Source: Margaritifera margaritifera (Eukaryota > Mollusca > Bivalvia > Unionida > Margaritiferidae). From it: a stretch of 64,000 bases of DNA. The stretch covers positions 496,001-560,000 of the forward strand of contig JAQPZY010001432.1 in NCBI GenBank assembly GCA_029931535.1. The letters are read 5' to 3'. Shown here in pieces: positions 49,746 through 61,079 of this stretch. The position numbers were made by a program, and so were the translations under genes. Position 1 is the first letter of the stretch. Every line of letters begins with the position of its first letter. The notes beneath the pieces are model-generated. The model had not been told where the DNA came from and ran no database searches. It saw only the letters and a program-made list of their open reading frames with translations.

Positions 49746-51600
49746 ACAATTTGTCACAAGCACAACGGTATGTACATTTTTTCAAATATAATTCCAAAGT
49801 TTACATTTGTTCTATTGAAATCTCCATCTTTTTCCATGCAAAGAAATTATTTTTGTTTAAACAATGTTTCTTGAATAACAAGCTTAATTAGCTAATCTTA
49901 TAATCTGCACACAATTTAACAATAACAATGCAAAATAAAAGAGAAAATTATTTTGATACAAGTTACAGGTGATGTACATCATTATGAAAACAAAAAATAC
50001 GCCTAAACGGGCCTAATTTTTGGGTTGGGTGAGCGGGTGGGTATCTTTTACTAGGCCCTAAGACCCTGCTTGGGCCACACATAAATTAAACTTCCGCGAG
50101 AAACAAGGTAAACAAACTGTTTGTACTGCATGATAAGTATGCACATGTAGTTCAAGGTGATTCCCGTGAACACCATTAAACAGCGCGTGCTGAATATGTG
50201 CTCATTGGATACCTGGAAAAACGTCCTCGGTAATGTACTACATGGAACTAATGAGAATTGTTCAAATTTACACGTATAAAAACGAATAGTAGATAAAATC
50301 CAAATTTAACGTGACATGTCAAGAAAATTACATACTAGCGACGTAATGGATGAGGCAGGCTCAATGTCGTACAAGTTTTAAGCATCCAGACAGGACTTGA
50401 ATATCCGTTTGTGGTACTGAATACAAACATCCTAACTTTAGCCCACTTTTCCTACACAGCTGACCTTTCGTACCAAACCACCAGAATTTCTCGAACTTAT
50501 ACGTTTTAACGCATATAACAGACCGTTCATCAAACGTGGATATCTCAATAGTCTGTCTTTGAAATATTAAAAGAGAAAAAACGCACAGAAAGGTTTCAAA
50601 AATTTGGATGCCTTATGACATGCCAAGATAAACAAAGAGATATCTAGTACATGATACTTAGCGTTGCCAGCGGTGTCCTTGGTAACTAACTTAGTAAATG
50701 GTGAATTAACCTACTACGTAGTAAATGAAATAGTACTTGGTAACTAATCTTTATTTTTATTAATATTAGACTGTCAGTGGAAGATTCTTTAATTTATATC
50801 ATTATGGTTAGCAAGAATTGTAATTGGTTTTCGGCACTTTACAAACACAATGCGGTAATATCACTTTAAATCTTTAAGTTCATTTTGTGTTGAACCTAAC
50901 AGATTGTTTATTTTTGAACAAATATATGATTATAATTGATTCAGTCAGAGTGAATAAATTAACTTTTGCTTGGATTTCAGTGTAATAGAGCTATATTCCT
51001 TTTTTTAAACATGTCGTCTCCATGGTGTCTTTATCACAAACATCTGGACAAAATGTAACATCTGGTCGCTTACAAACGAAAAGACAGAATTGTAAGCAGT
51101 CCTGCAAATATTCAGGCAAATCGAGAAAAATGTCATATTTTAGTAGGAAACGCGGCTGACTTTTTTTCAAAATCGACGTGAATCTTTCTTCAAAAATCAG
51201 ATCGATAGAATGATTGACACGTTTGTCAAGAAGTTTGAAATCCATATTAGTTTTTACTGTTTGCATGCCCTTAAATTAGAACGATAACGCACACTTAAAA
51301 ACAATGTTGCGTCTTTCTTACACAATAGGGGACTTTTTACGGATTCGAGTTTATATTGCATTGTGGTTCGTATTTTATTTCTTTGGCTTAATTATGAAAA
51401 AGTGAGAAATCAGAATATTGCTTATACTTATCAGATCTCCTTCTTCATTTCAGATTTTTGGTCAAAAGATATATAGCACTGCTCCATCTATGTAAGCCTA
51501 ATAATTAATGTAAACTATTATTGTAATATATCACCAGTTTTCTATTATACATCTACCTAATTTCGACCAGAGTACATAGTACATATTACAACAAAATGAT
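48601..51600. other. No recognised gene
   Basis: AT-rich DNA with a CA/TA compound microsatellite at 49,681-49,741. A 91-codon minus-strand frame at 50,991-51,266 contains DKRVNHSIDLIFEERF and a few Cys residues but matches no family I recognise. Confidence 0.45.
49681..49742. repeat. (CA)n-(TA)n compound microsatellite
   Basis: About 22 bases of CA then about 40 bases of TA. Confidence 0.97.
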
Positions 51601-51823
51601 TTACCGTCTTTACTCGCGTATTATTCGGGTCCAAATGCAAACAACATATACCCTGATCTGCCGTCGCATGATGCGCCGGCAGATCAGGGTCAATGTTGTT
51701 TGTTCTACTGATTAGTCCTTACAAACTGCATAGACCAAGATCTGCCGGCGCATTATGCGACGGCAGATCTGGGTCTATGCAGTTTGCAGTTTGCATTAAA
51801 TTGTACGCGAGTACATTCGGTAA
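51601..51823. mobile_element. Foldback MITE with two 65-bp palindromes
   Basis: Outer inverted repeats TTACCGTCTTTACTCGCGTA (51,601-51,620) and the complement of TTACCGAATGTACTCGCGTA (51,804-51,823) match at 17 of 20 positions. Between them are two near-perfect palindromes of exactly 65 bp, at 51,638-51,702 and 51,722-51,786. They share a core of GATCTGCCG, CGCAT, ATGCG and CGGCAGATC, and their cores are inverted relative to each other. The outer parts of the two palindromes differ (CAAACAACAT versus CAAACTGCAT). It has no coding capacity. A target duplication is not obvious. Confidence 0.75.
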
Positions 51824-52395
51824 GTAATTTAAGCCGTACGTTCTGAGTATATTATTAAGCTTGGCTTAGAATCATCTTCATTGCAGTACACGAAAACCTA
51901 TTGTGTCTCATGATATCCTCATCAGATAATTATAATTTTATGACATGACCCAAATAATTATCAGCATCGATATACTGAAGACATTTACCGTAGAGATTAT
52001 GCTTGTAACATATGGTAAATTAAAATATGTGGGTTCAAAGACCATACGTACAGATTTTTGTGTGTTATATATAATGTCATTTTCAATTGCAAAATCTTCA
52101 CATATTTGTAACAGATTCCTGAATTACAAGGACGTAGCAGTGACATATCATCAACAAAACTAAAGTTGTTGAAACCAAAAAATAAGGCAATGATAACCTT
52201 ACTTGACACTGACTTAAGTTTCTATTAAATCATTAATGTATATATTACAAAGAAATGGCGAAAGAAAGCCACCGTCAAACACCATTGGTTACGTGAAAAA
52301 AAAAAAAAAAAAAAAAAAAACTTAGATGTTGCACTACCCCAATCCACACAGTAAAATTTTGTTGTCCTAACAGGTACCTAGAGTATGGATTATAT
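51824..52395. other. No recognised gene
   Basis: AT-rich spacer. A 25-base A run ends near 52,320. Short open frames at 51,945-52,209 on both strands are unassigned. Confidence 0.45.
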
Positions 52396-52404
52396 CTATC
52401 TATC

Positions 52405-52475
<71 letters not shown>

Positions 52476-52480
52476 ATATA
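52396..52480. repeat. (ATCT)n tetranucleotide microsatellite
   Basis: About 20 ATCT units with one ATTT variant, passing into TATATA. Confidence 0.97.
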
Positions 52481-52784
52481 TATTATTTATTTATTTATAC
52501 CACTTACATTGAAAATAACATGACATTTAAAGTGTTGGTATAAAGCACTTTGATATTCCAATACAGTTGGTATATAAAATTGTGATCCGCCTATGGCGCA
52601 TGAATACACATATAAACATGGTTTCAACAGTGGTTATTGCTTCTATACTCTCTAGATCAGTGATGAATTTCCACTTATTAATCATTATCGACATAAGAAA
52701 TTAACTACAAAATATTAATAATTCCCGTTTTCTAAATGAATTAAACATGGTACATAATTTCATTGAAATCCCCTCTGCTTTCCC

Positions 52785-53010
<226 letters not shown>

Positions 53011-53281
53011 ATTTGAGCTGGAGGAAACCCTTGAACTTGAACTTACACCAAGTAACCTACAAGAACCTGGGTATGGTATGCTTACACTTTTCATGGGATT
53101 TATCTACAGTGTCCACAATACCAATGATACAAAGTTGCAATACCATGTCGAGATTGTACGGTAAATTTCTTGGTTAGGAGGCACACACATACTGTAATCT
53201 ATTTAATACTTTGTTTTTGTTTTTTTAACCTATATTAGGGTTCTAAAAACATTATGTTTAAATATTAAAATGTCCGACGGC

Positions 53282-53282
<1 letters not shown>

Positions 53283-53369
<87 letters not shown>

Positions 53370-53470
53370 TGGTTAGTCAGGCAGTAGACTAATCGACCAA
53401 CAGGGAAACATAGGGATAGACAATAAAAAAAAAAAATTCTCATGCTAAGTCTCCCCAAACCTCCACCCAC

Positions 53471-53547
<77 letters not shown>

Positions 53548-53584
53548 TTGGTCGGTCTCAGCATATCAGTTTATCAGTTGTACC

Positions 53585-53681
<97 letters not shown>
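53283..53681. repeat. Three long (CT)n tracts
   Basis: (CT)n at about 53,284-53,366, 53,471-53,544 and 53,588-53,680, separated by 45-105 bases of unique sequence. All are polypyrimidine on the plus strand. Confidence 0.97.
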
Positions 53682-53684
53682 ATC

Positions 53685-53713
53685 ATCGCCGCAAGCTACG
53701 GGCGAAAATCCGG
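53685..53713. mobile_element. Isolated end of the 6.0-kb Mutator-like MITE family
   Basis: CATCGCCGCAAGCTACGGGC, followed by GAAAATCCG, matches the terminal repeat of the element at 6,035-6,416 at about 25 of 29 positions. It directly abuts the last (CT)n tract. The other end was not found. Confidence 0.5.
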
Positions 53714-54299
53714 ACTTATGATTATGAATGATAGTAAAATTTACAGATAAACTGACCAATTGAAAGGAGACAGAGAGAGATGGAGGATAAAAAGAATCTT
53801 ATGGTCGGTAGCAATGTTAATTAAAGTATACTAATGACTTAGATCAACTGTAAATAAATTTAAATGTTTGAATTACCTCTTGTTGGCTCGTCATTTCGCT
53901 TAGTCTATATTCCACACTAGTTTCAATATACTCGACGGTGACTGAATGGCTGCGCGTTCAGTGTTCAAGAAGCTAACCATGTTGTGTCTTTAGTGCTCTA
54001 CTTTCTTCACATAAACCATCTTTCATGTTTAAATCATAAGTGTGTCTTATATTTATTTAATCAATATGAATGAAAATGGAAGCAAAAAAAAAGAAAAAAA
54101 AAAAGAAAAATAAGAAAAGAAAAGAAGCTACTTATCACTTTGCACAAAGAATGGTGAGTAGCCGCAATAGGTACATTTTGTAGCTGACATACAGCGCAGG
54201 GATGTGAAGAGTTCTCTCCGTCAATGCGCAGTTTCCTGTAGTCAATCTTAACTCCGCTGGAAATGCAAGTATGTATATTTGTATGTGATATAAATAAAA

Positions 54300-54707
54300 T
54301 ATATGTATAGTATGTACCAGGAGTGTACTGGGTAAGCAACTCGGCCCTGGACTTATCTGCCGGGACAGGCCCGGGGTTTTGCTAACACCAGTTAAACACC
54401 GGTAAAAACGGATTTTTTTGACGGCCCACCGGCCCACCGATGCGGCGGTCTGCCGGGACAGGCCCGGGGTTTTGCTCACACCAGTAAAACACCGGTAAAA
54501 ACGGATTTTTTTGCGGCGGCCCACCGGGATTTGTCCCGGTATGCCCAATGGCCAGTACACCACTGGAATGTACGCTGTATCTTTGATATACCACTCGTTG
54601 TATACATTTTTCATTAAAAGGAAACTCGGCAAACCTCGTTTCCTTTTAATGAAAAATGTATACATCTCGTGGTATATCAATGATACAGAGTACATACTAT
54701 ACATATA

Positions 54708-54715
<8 letters not shown>
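54300..54715. repeat. Large inverted repeat (hairpin) split by a hAT-like insert
   Basis: The left arm at 54,566-54,629 and the right arm at 54,634-54,697 are inverted repeats of about 60 bp. The shared core is GTATACATTTTTCATTAAAA, then GGAAAC. The outer arm sequence TATGTATAGTATGTAC continues on the left before the insert (54,302-54,317) and on the right after the core as GTACATACTATACATA. The full arm is therefore about 80 bp, interrupted on the left side only. Confidence 0.85.
54318..54565. mobile_element. hAT-like MITE inserted in the hairpin arm
   Basis: 248 bp, with ends CAGGAGTGTACTGG and, in reverse complement, CAGTGGTGTACTGG. It is flanked by 8-bp repeats GTATGTAC (54,310-54,317) and GAATGTAC (54,566-54,573), 7 of 8 identical. 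It contains an internal tandem duplication of about 100 bp carrying GGGACAGGCCCGGGGTTTTG and AACACCGGTAAAAACGGATT. It has no transposase. Confidence 0.78.

Positions 54716-54785
<70 letters not shown>
54702..54785. repeat. (TA)n microsatellite
   Basis: About 80 bases of TA immediately outside the right arm of the inverted repeat. Confidence 0.97.
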
Positions 54786-54786
<1 letters not shown>

Positions 54787-57070
54787 AACGTACATACACA
54801 CATAAAGTAGTATGTGGTTAATAGAAGGAAAAAAGTCTTTCAAAGGAATATAACATTCTTTTTTCTGGCCTTTGTAATCAACAATTTGATTTTTAAAATA
54901 TATTTATTTTGATTATAACTCTAAGTCTGACACAATAGAGGTTAGGGGAGGGTGAACAGTAATTAAATTACATTTTAAATTTCCAACATAATTTACAGTT
55001 TATCTTACTGCTATTCAGAGTTGTTTCCACTAAGCTAAAGTTTTATTAAAAAAAAAAAATAATTGCAAACATCATGCTCTTATCAGGTCTGGGTGAGTGT
55101 TCATGCTATAGTCTCTGCCAGTTGATGTATGGTTTTACCCTCAATTCACATGCTCTACATCGCAATGCTACACTCTCCCAATCATTTGTATTTCTCCTGT
55201 TCCAAAAATATCTCCAAATCTCCAGATATTATCAAGCTCCTCATCCAGGATGGTCGGATAATACTCCGCGAAAGATAATCTAATTAGATTAAATCGATTT
55301 TTGATTATTACATTTGTTGACTGCAAATAGTGTCTAAATATAATTGATTAAATGTACTGAATAATGAACGTGCTAAAGACTCTTTGCGTACATTCCCTTT
55401 CTCACAAAAATGTGCATGGGTCGAATGGGAACAACCTTATGCATTAGGTTGAGGTATTTAACCATTGCATGGACTGTAAAGAGAGTGCATATTGTATCTC
55501 GAAACAAAAGCATAAAATGTTGTTCCATATGGGTCTTATCATTTCCTGAATCTGAAATACGTTTTGAGACTCGCATTGAAAATAGAGCTTTTTTTTTAAA
55601 TAAAAATTTTAATTATCTCTGGAAAGTTATAAAGTGAGGAAACTAATGCATCGCACCATCATCGAAGTGTGACTATACTACAATATGACCCATCAGCAGA
55701 ACTGAAGCCACAATATTAATCTTCTTGGGCTGGATAATAGAATTCCATGAATGGAATATAAATTGATTTGTGTAAAAGCTATTCATAATATACTGGCAAT
55801 TCAGAAATCCACTTATTATATCATATACTGTATACTGAGAAATAAATTTTAAAAAAAAGAAAACAAAAAGAGGTAATCCAACCCCAAAAACATACATAGA
55901 CATGTACTCAAAGCTATAAGCATCCGTTCTAGTTTAAATTAAATTGTTATGTATTATTTTGGTATCTATGAAGTTCAGATAAGTGTATAATTTGAAAGAT
56001 GAATCTGCTTTGCGGCACTCAGAAGGTAGCTCTCATGCGGAGGCCGATCATATTTATTATTCAACACACCGATCGATCTCGAAACTCAACAAGCTTCGGG
56101 GTGGTAGCTTAGTGATAGTGAAATTACTCGGAGGCAATCATCATACCAGTATACCACACCAGATGTAGAAGACTGGTACGAATATATTTATTTATTCTGC
56201 ATCTACATGCTTGATATGCCCTAAGGGTATTAAAGACATCAACTCCATATGGATTCCATACAAAGTAATTAGTAAAAAAAAAAAAAAAACGTAACCACTC
56301 ACATATCCTATGAATACATTACTTCTTTGTTTATCAAGTGCATTCGAAAATCCAGCGTCACGTACACAGTAGAATGTTTATTGTAACTGCTTTGCTCAGG
56401 TGTTTTAACGGCTTTCCAACTTTCTGCAGTTACAGTTCAAACTTCATAATCACTCGATTGTGATCTTTTATCTTGTCTCAATTTATAGGTTTGTGTCTTG
56501 AATAATACCCAATCACTGATTACGTAATATCTTGTTCAGTGCAAAATTGAAAGTATTGGCATGATTTTGAAAAATTTGACATTTTAAGTAGCGTCTAATG
56601 TTTTTGCCGAAAGAAAATCGACACTCATTCTTTCATCGTTTTCAAATGTATTCTCTCATCGCGTTGCAGACAGTTAACGGATGTGAAGGTGTAACCATTA
56701 ATCGGAGGTCAAATTAGTCCGAAGAATTCTTATTTATGATGTATTTTTTTCTGTTTTAATTTTTTATATTTCCAAACAATGTATCGTCAATATTTAAAGA
56801 GGAAATTTCATTTTGTTTGGATGCTCATTTAGGTCCTTTCCGCTGTTGTGTGCTCCCCAATCCCTATCCCAGCCGACGATTGATTTATTTAGTCATAAAT
56901 AGTATACTGAGACACAACTAGCCCCTTTCCTTATTTGAATTAACTATTTTAGAAACTTCATCTGCAATGGAGAGAAAAAAAAGAACAAAATCTGAATTTT
57001 AGAAATCAAACATTACAGAGCATTGATATTGCAAATACCATGATAATATATGTTTCTATTGCATACTTAT
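54786..57070. other. No recognised gene
   Basis: AT-rich DNA; no motif, repeat family or RNA gene could be supported. Open frames of 60-76 codons are unassigned. Confidence 0.5.
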
Positions 57071-57215
57071 AAAAGGTAATACAATTTATTTAATTTCAAA
57101 AATAAAAAGGTAATAGTATTTATTTAATTTCAAAAATAAAATGGTAATAATATTTATTTAATTGCGAAAATAAAAAGTTAATACTATTTATTTAATTGCG
57201 AAAATAAAATGGTAT
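57071..57215. repeat. 34-bp minisatellite
   Basis: Four copies of GGTAATANTATTTATTTAAT, then TKCRAAAATAAAA, with single-base variants and slight length changes. Confidence 0.9.
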
Positions 57216-58870
57216 GAATGAGAGGGGTGGGAGAGTGTGTCATAAATAAAATATGAGAAAACGCATTTTTTCTTAAATAATTATGACGGTTGTCAGGTAA
57301 TATAAAAACTACATGTAGTTCAAATTAATTGGACATTTGTCAAAAAATCTTGATTAGACTTTAGTGTTTTTCCCTGTCCTGATATATTAATGATGTTCAA
57401 TAAACGTTACTGCATCACCTTGTAACATTATTGTTTAAGCACCTGGTGTACTGTATTTCAATTGAGAAAAAAAAAACATTAAAAAAAATATCTTTAAAAA
57501 CTTTTTCCATATTTGAAAGTCTATATGTGATTTAACTGTCTTGCTTGTTTTGCATGTATTTTTGTTACTCCTGCTGCACTAACTTTGACTTGTTTCTGAC
57601 ACTGTCTTTATTCCTTTCTTTGTTACTTTATATTTTCCTGGCAAGATATTAATAGACAAAGAAGAATGAAACAGACGTTCCAACTAAAGGCAGTATGACT
57701 TTCAATTTTTATTTATGATTACATGTTCTAATTTCTAAGGTATTTGGTTTAAAGAGAAATTATTTATAGGTACACCCATAACATATATGTGGCAAGATTT
57801 AAAGTCATTTCATGTTGAAACGTGAGATATTTTGCTCACTCAAAATAAAGTTAATCGTTTTCTCTGTAAAACAATATAAAGATATTGAACGTTACCGATG
57901 CAGGGCCTTCATTGCACTTACGGTTCAGCATGATGCTTACAAAAGTTGCAAGTAGCACATATTAGGTTTGTGCACAGTATCAGTTTCTCGAATATATTTC
58001 ATCCTTGCTACTAGCGCTTGAAAGAGTCAAATGGTCTGCTATGCAAATGAACGATTTTATTGATTTCCTTCACTTTGAAGTGAGAAATTTAAGGTTCTTT
58101 TCACAAGTCTGCACAATCTGTATTTGTCGGTGATTCACTTTGTCTTAACGTTTTTTTTCAATTGCCCAATCAATACTTGAAATTCTGTGCTGCTATTACT
58201 CTACTGGGTTTGGTTGGTTTGTTTCCCTTTGACGTCATAACATAACATACAGGATATATATCATACATACATATGTCCTCTGTCAGAAATAAATTCTATG
58301 TTTATAAGGTATAAACCTGTCATCCATTGTGTATGATGGGAAGTATAAGACGACTTTACAGATTACTTAGAATCTGATGACATTTTGGAGCTTCTCAACT
58401 CTTTAATTACATGACGATAACATATGTTAAAAGCACAAGAGGATTATTCTTGCTTTGTTAAGGACACTGAATGAGGCTCAATACTCGGCCGTTTGTTTGC
58501 CAATCCTAACATTTCTTACGATTGCCCAGAAAGAGCAACATTGAATAGGAACAAATACCTTGTCTTGAGACCAAAAATTGTAGACAACAGTTTAAAATCA
58601 ACAACAGAAGATGATTGGGCTTGTCCTGACCCAACCCATCCTTCTGAGTGCAGGACAGTGCATACAGTTACAGAAATTTGTCAGCAAATAAAATTAACTA
58701 GTTGACTAAATCATTTCGATTTGAATATCTTGTCATTATCCATCCAACCATCTAAATGCATTATGCTACAACTAATAAGTAGAATATGTTCACTGAGGTA
58801 AATATATCCTTTTCAATGATGTTTTATATTTTCTTACAAATTCCTTTAAATAGTTAAGGGGGTCACAATG
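57216..58870. other. No recognised gene
   Basis: Unassigned. A 70-codon plus-strand frame at 58,493-58,705 contains DDWACPDPTHPSECRTVHTV but belongs to no family I recognise. It could be a fragment of coding sequence. Confidence 0.4.
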
Positions 58871-59160
58871 AAGACGTATTAGAAATATAATAGTAAAAGG
58901 GTCTATATACTATGGGGACCCAAGGGAAATGTAACATTGATGGGTCACTATGGGGATCTAATTTTTGGGTCACTATGGGAACATTTTTGGTAGGGTCGAT
59001 GTACTATGGGAACCTAATTTTTTGTGTCACTATGGGGACATTTTGGATGTGCCGATGTACTGTGAGGATCTGAGTTGGGACACAATTGGGATATGGGGGG
59101 GGGGTCGATATACTATGGGGATCTATGATAATTTAACATGGATGCGCCACTCTGAAGAAA
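58871..59160. repeat. Degenerate tandem repeat (ACTATGGGGA type)
   Basis: About eight loosely spaced occurrences of CACTATGGGGA or TACTATGGGRA, each followed by TCTAATTT or CATTTTT. The spacing is about 25-40 bases. Confidence 0.75.
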
Positions 59161-59437
59161 AAAAGTTGGACTACTGTGAGGGGGTATGAACATTTGAATA
59201 GAGTACTAATTCTTATAGACGGAAGATGGAAAAATACATACCTAATGACAGAAAATCACTCATACTTTCAGATCAACACACACACGTCCTTACAAAACCA
59301 GTGCATTGGGGGTAACGTACATGATATCGTACGATGACCAGCACACACTTACTTAAATTCCAATACTCATCCTTACAAATCAAAGCATAGAGGAATGGTA
59401 TGGTATGATTTTTAATTTCTTTTATTTCCAGACAGAT

Positions 59438-59483
<46 letters not shown>
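59438..59483. repeat. (AC)n microsatellite
   Basis: About 44 bases of CA. Confidence 0.97.
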
Positions 59484-59485
<2 letters not shown>

Positions 59486-59939
59486 TTCAAGGCTATCTTC
59501 GTCCGTTGCTAGTTTTAGAGCTTGGAAAGTCCTATTCTATTTTTGGAAGCAACGTAAAGTTACTATCTTTGTATATTGTTCTATGTTTACACGTATTGAT
59601 CTGTCTATGGAAAAACCCTGGAAATTCTTATTCTAGTTTTAGAAGCGACATCATGTTACTGTCTATAGATAGTGTTCTATCTTAGACATGTTGACCAGTA
59701 TATGCTAGTTTTGGACAACCTCTGTAAATTCCTACTGAACTTTTGGAACGATAGGCAGAACAAATATTCACACATAGACTTTTTTGATAGTGTGGGAGTG
59801 AAATAATAAACAAATCAAGAACTTTTGATCATAATTTTACGTTTTCTATATTCTGGTAAATATTAATGATAGCAAATTTGAAGCACTTCATTTTGCAAAG
59901 TCTGTTTGTTTTATTTGTCCCGCATCTGACCATGTCTCC

Positions 59940-60600
59940 TCAGCGTTTTTGTTTGAATTTCTTAAAGGGTGTGGTATATTTCTGCTCCTTCTCTTTCTCC
60001 TCGTCCTCCTTTTTCTTGCGTTGTGGGACACTCTGAGGCCCAATGTCCTTGAATGTGACACACAAAATATTCGTCTTGTTTCTTGCTTCAGGACACGTTT
60101 TGTGGTTTTTGGTATGAGTGGTTACTTTACTTTGGCGTTGTAAACATTTTGATATCGAGTGACCTTTCTCTTGACATAGGTAACATCTATCTTTACTTTT
60201 GTCTCGGGAGAGTCTGTGACTTTGTGGGTTAAACACAATTTTTCAGCACATGACAGGCTATACATGGCGCCCAGTACATTTGGTGGAGGAAGAACCTGGG
60301 AAATTCCAGAGAATTGCCACTGACCGACAGGAACCTACTGGCAAACTTTCTCACATATTCACGTTTGCCGAGCCGAGACTCGAACCCACGACAGAGGTGA
60401 CATGTCAGTGATCTGTAAAGGCGAGCGCCTCAAATCACTTGGCCACCCGGGGCCCCTATCTCGGGAGAGATTTTGAGTCACTTCATATGTCTTTTCAGAT
60501 GGCATGTCGTTTCCAATCACTTTTAGTAAATCTCTCACCAAAAGTTTGGTCTTTAGTTGCTCTTCCATTTTCATTCTTTGAAGGTCTAACTTTAATTGAA
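59940..60600 (-). pseudogene. Zinc-knuckle (CCHC) ORF split by a SINE
   Basis: On the minus strand an N-terminal piece (60,600-60,460; MKMEEQLKTKLLVRDLLKVI, ending NLSRD) and a C-terminal piece (60,212-59,940) belong to one frame interrupted by the SINE at 60,213-60,458. The C-terminal piece has CYLCQEKGHSISKC at 60,144-60,185, a CX2CX4HX4C zinc knuckle. It also has a very basic, Lys/Glu-rich tail ending at a stop near 59,940. Such knuckles bind nucleic acid and are typical of retrotransposon Gag proteins. No RT, protease or integrase was found next to it, so a fragment of an LTR element is the most likely origin. A cellular CCHC protein cannot be excluded. Confidence 0.6.
60213..60458 (-). 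mobile_element. tRNA-headed SINE, copy 2, TSD TCTCGGGAGAG
   Basis: Same family as 42,512-42,730. On the minus strand it has GGGGCCCCGGGTGGCCAAGT, an extra arm-like segment, box B-like GTGGGTTCGAGTCTCGGCTC, and the TTCTTCCTCCACCAAATG body. An 11-bp target duplication TCTCGGGAGAG lies at 60,202-60,212 and 60,459-60,469. It interrupts the zinc-knuckle ORF. Confidence 0.88.
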
Positions 60601-60623
60601 CGGTGTAACCCTCTTATGTTGTG

Positions 60624-60799
60624 GGAGCCGCGGTGGTTCAATGGTTAGCGTGCCGGACTCACGACCGAAAGGGTGCGGGTTCGAATCCTACCATCGGACT
60701 AGCCTGGGTCAGCTACCGTGGTGTGTTCTTGGGCAAGGCACTTTACTCGGCGCTAAATAACCTACTTGTGTTGCTGTGCCGTAAAGCACCAAACCAAAC
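60624..60799 (+). mobile_element. tRNA-derived SINE with conserved central domain
   Basis: It begins GGAGCCGCGGTGGTTCAATG. Box A is TGGTTAGCGTGCCGG and box B is GGTTCGAATCC, so the head is tRNA-like. The body has GTTCTTGGGCAAGGCACTTT and ends CTGTGCCGTAAAGCACCAAA. A 13-bp target duplication CTCTTATGTTGTG lies at 60,611-60,623 and 60,800-60,812. It is apparently complete. The related truncated copy is at 12,135-12,275. Confidence 0.92.
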
Positions 60800-61079
60800 C
60801 TCTTATGTTGTGTCTCAATATATAGAGAGACATACAAAATATACAGCCGTATAAAACTGTACAACATGAGCGAGTGTCACTATGAAACGGTACCACGACT
60901 CTATCGAGAATCCAGAAGTGAAGTGACGTCGACGACGACAAAGTTCAGTCACCACAGACAGAGTTGCGATCGTCCAAGAGCGAAAGTCGCACTGTAGCAC
61001 TTGAAGATCGTCCAAGACTTGAGCAAGTTGACTTTTCGAAAATTTCGAAAGACAGCATACATTGTCAGATTTATGTCTT

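Noticed and set aside
56083..56160. Possible tRNA-like or SINE head (GGTGGTAGCTTAGTG)
   Set aside because: No convincing B box or SINE body follows.
60624..60700. Functional tRNA gene
   Set aside because: A and B boxes are present, but the sequence continues into a SINE body and is flanked by a target duplication.
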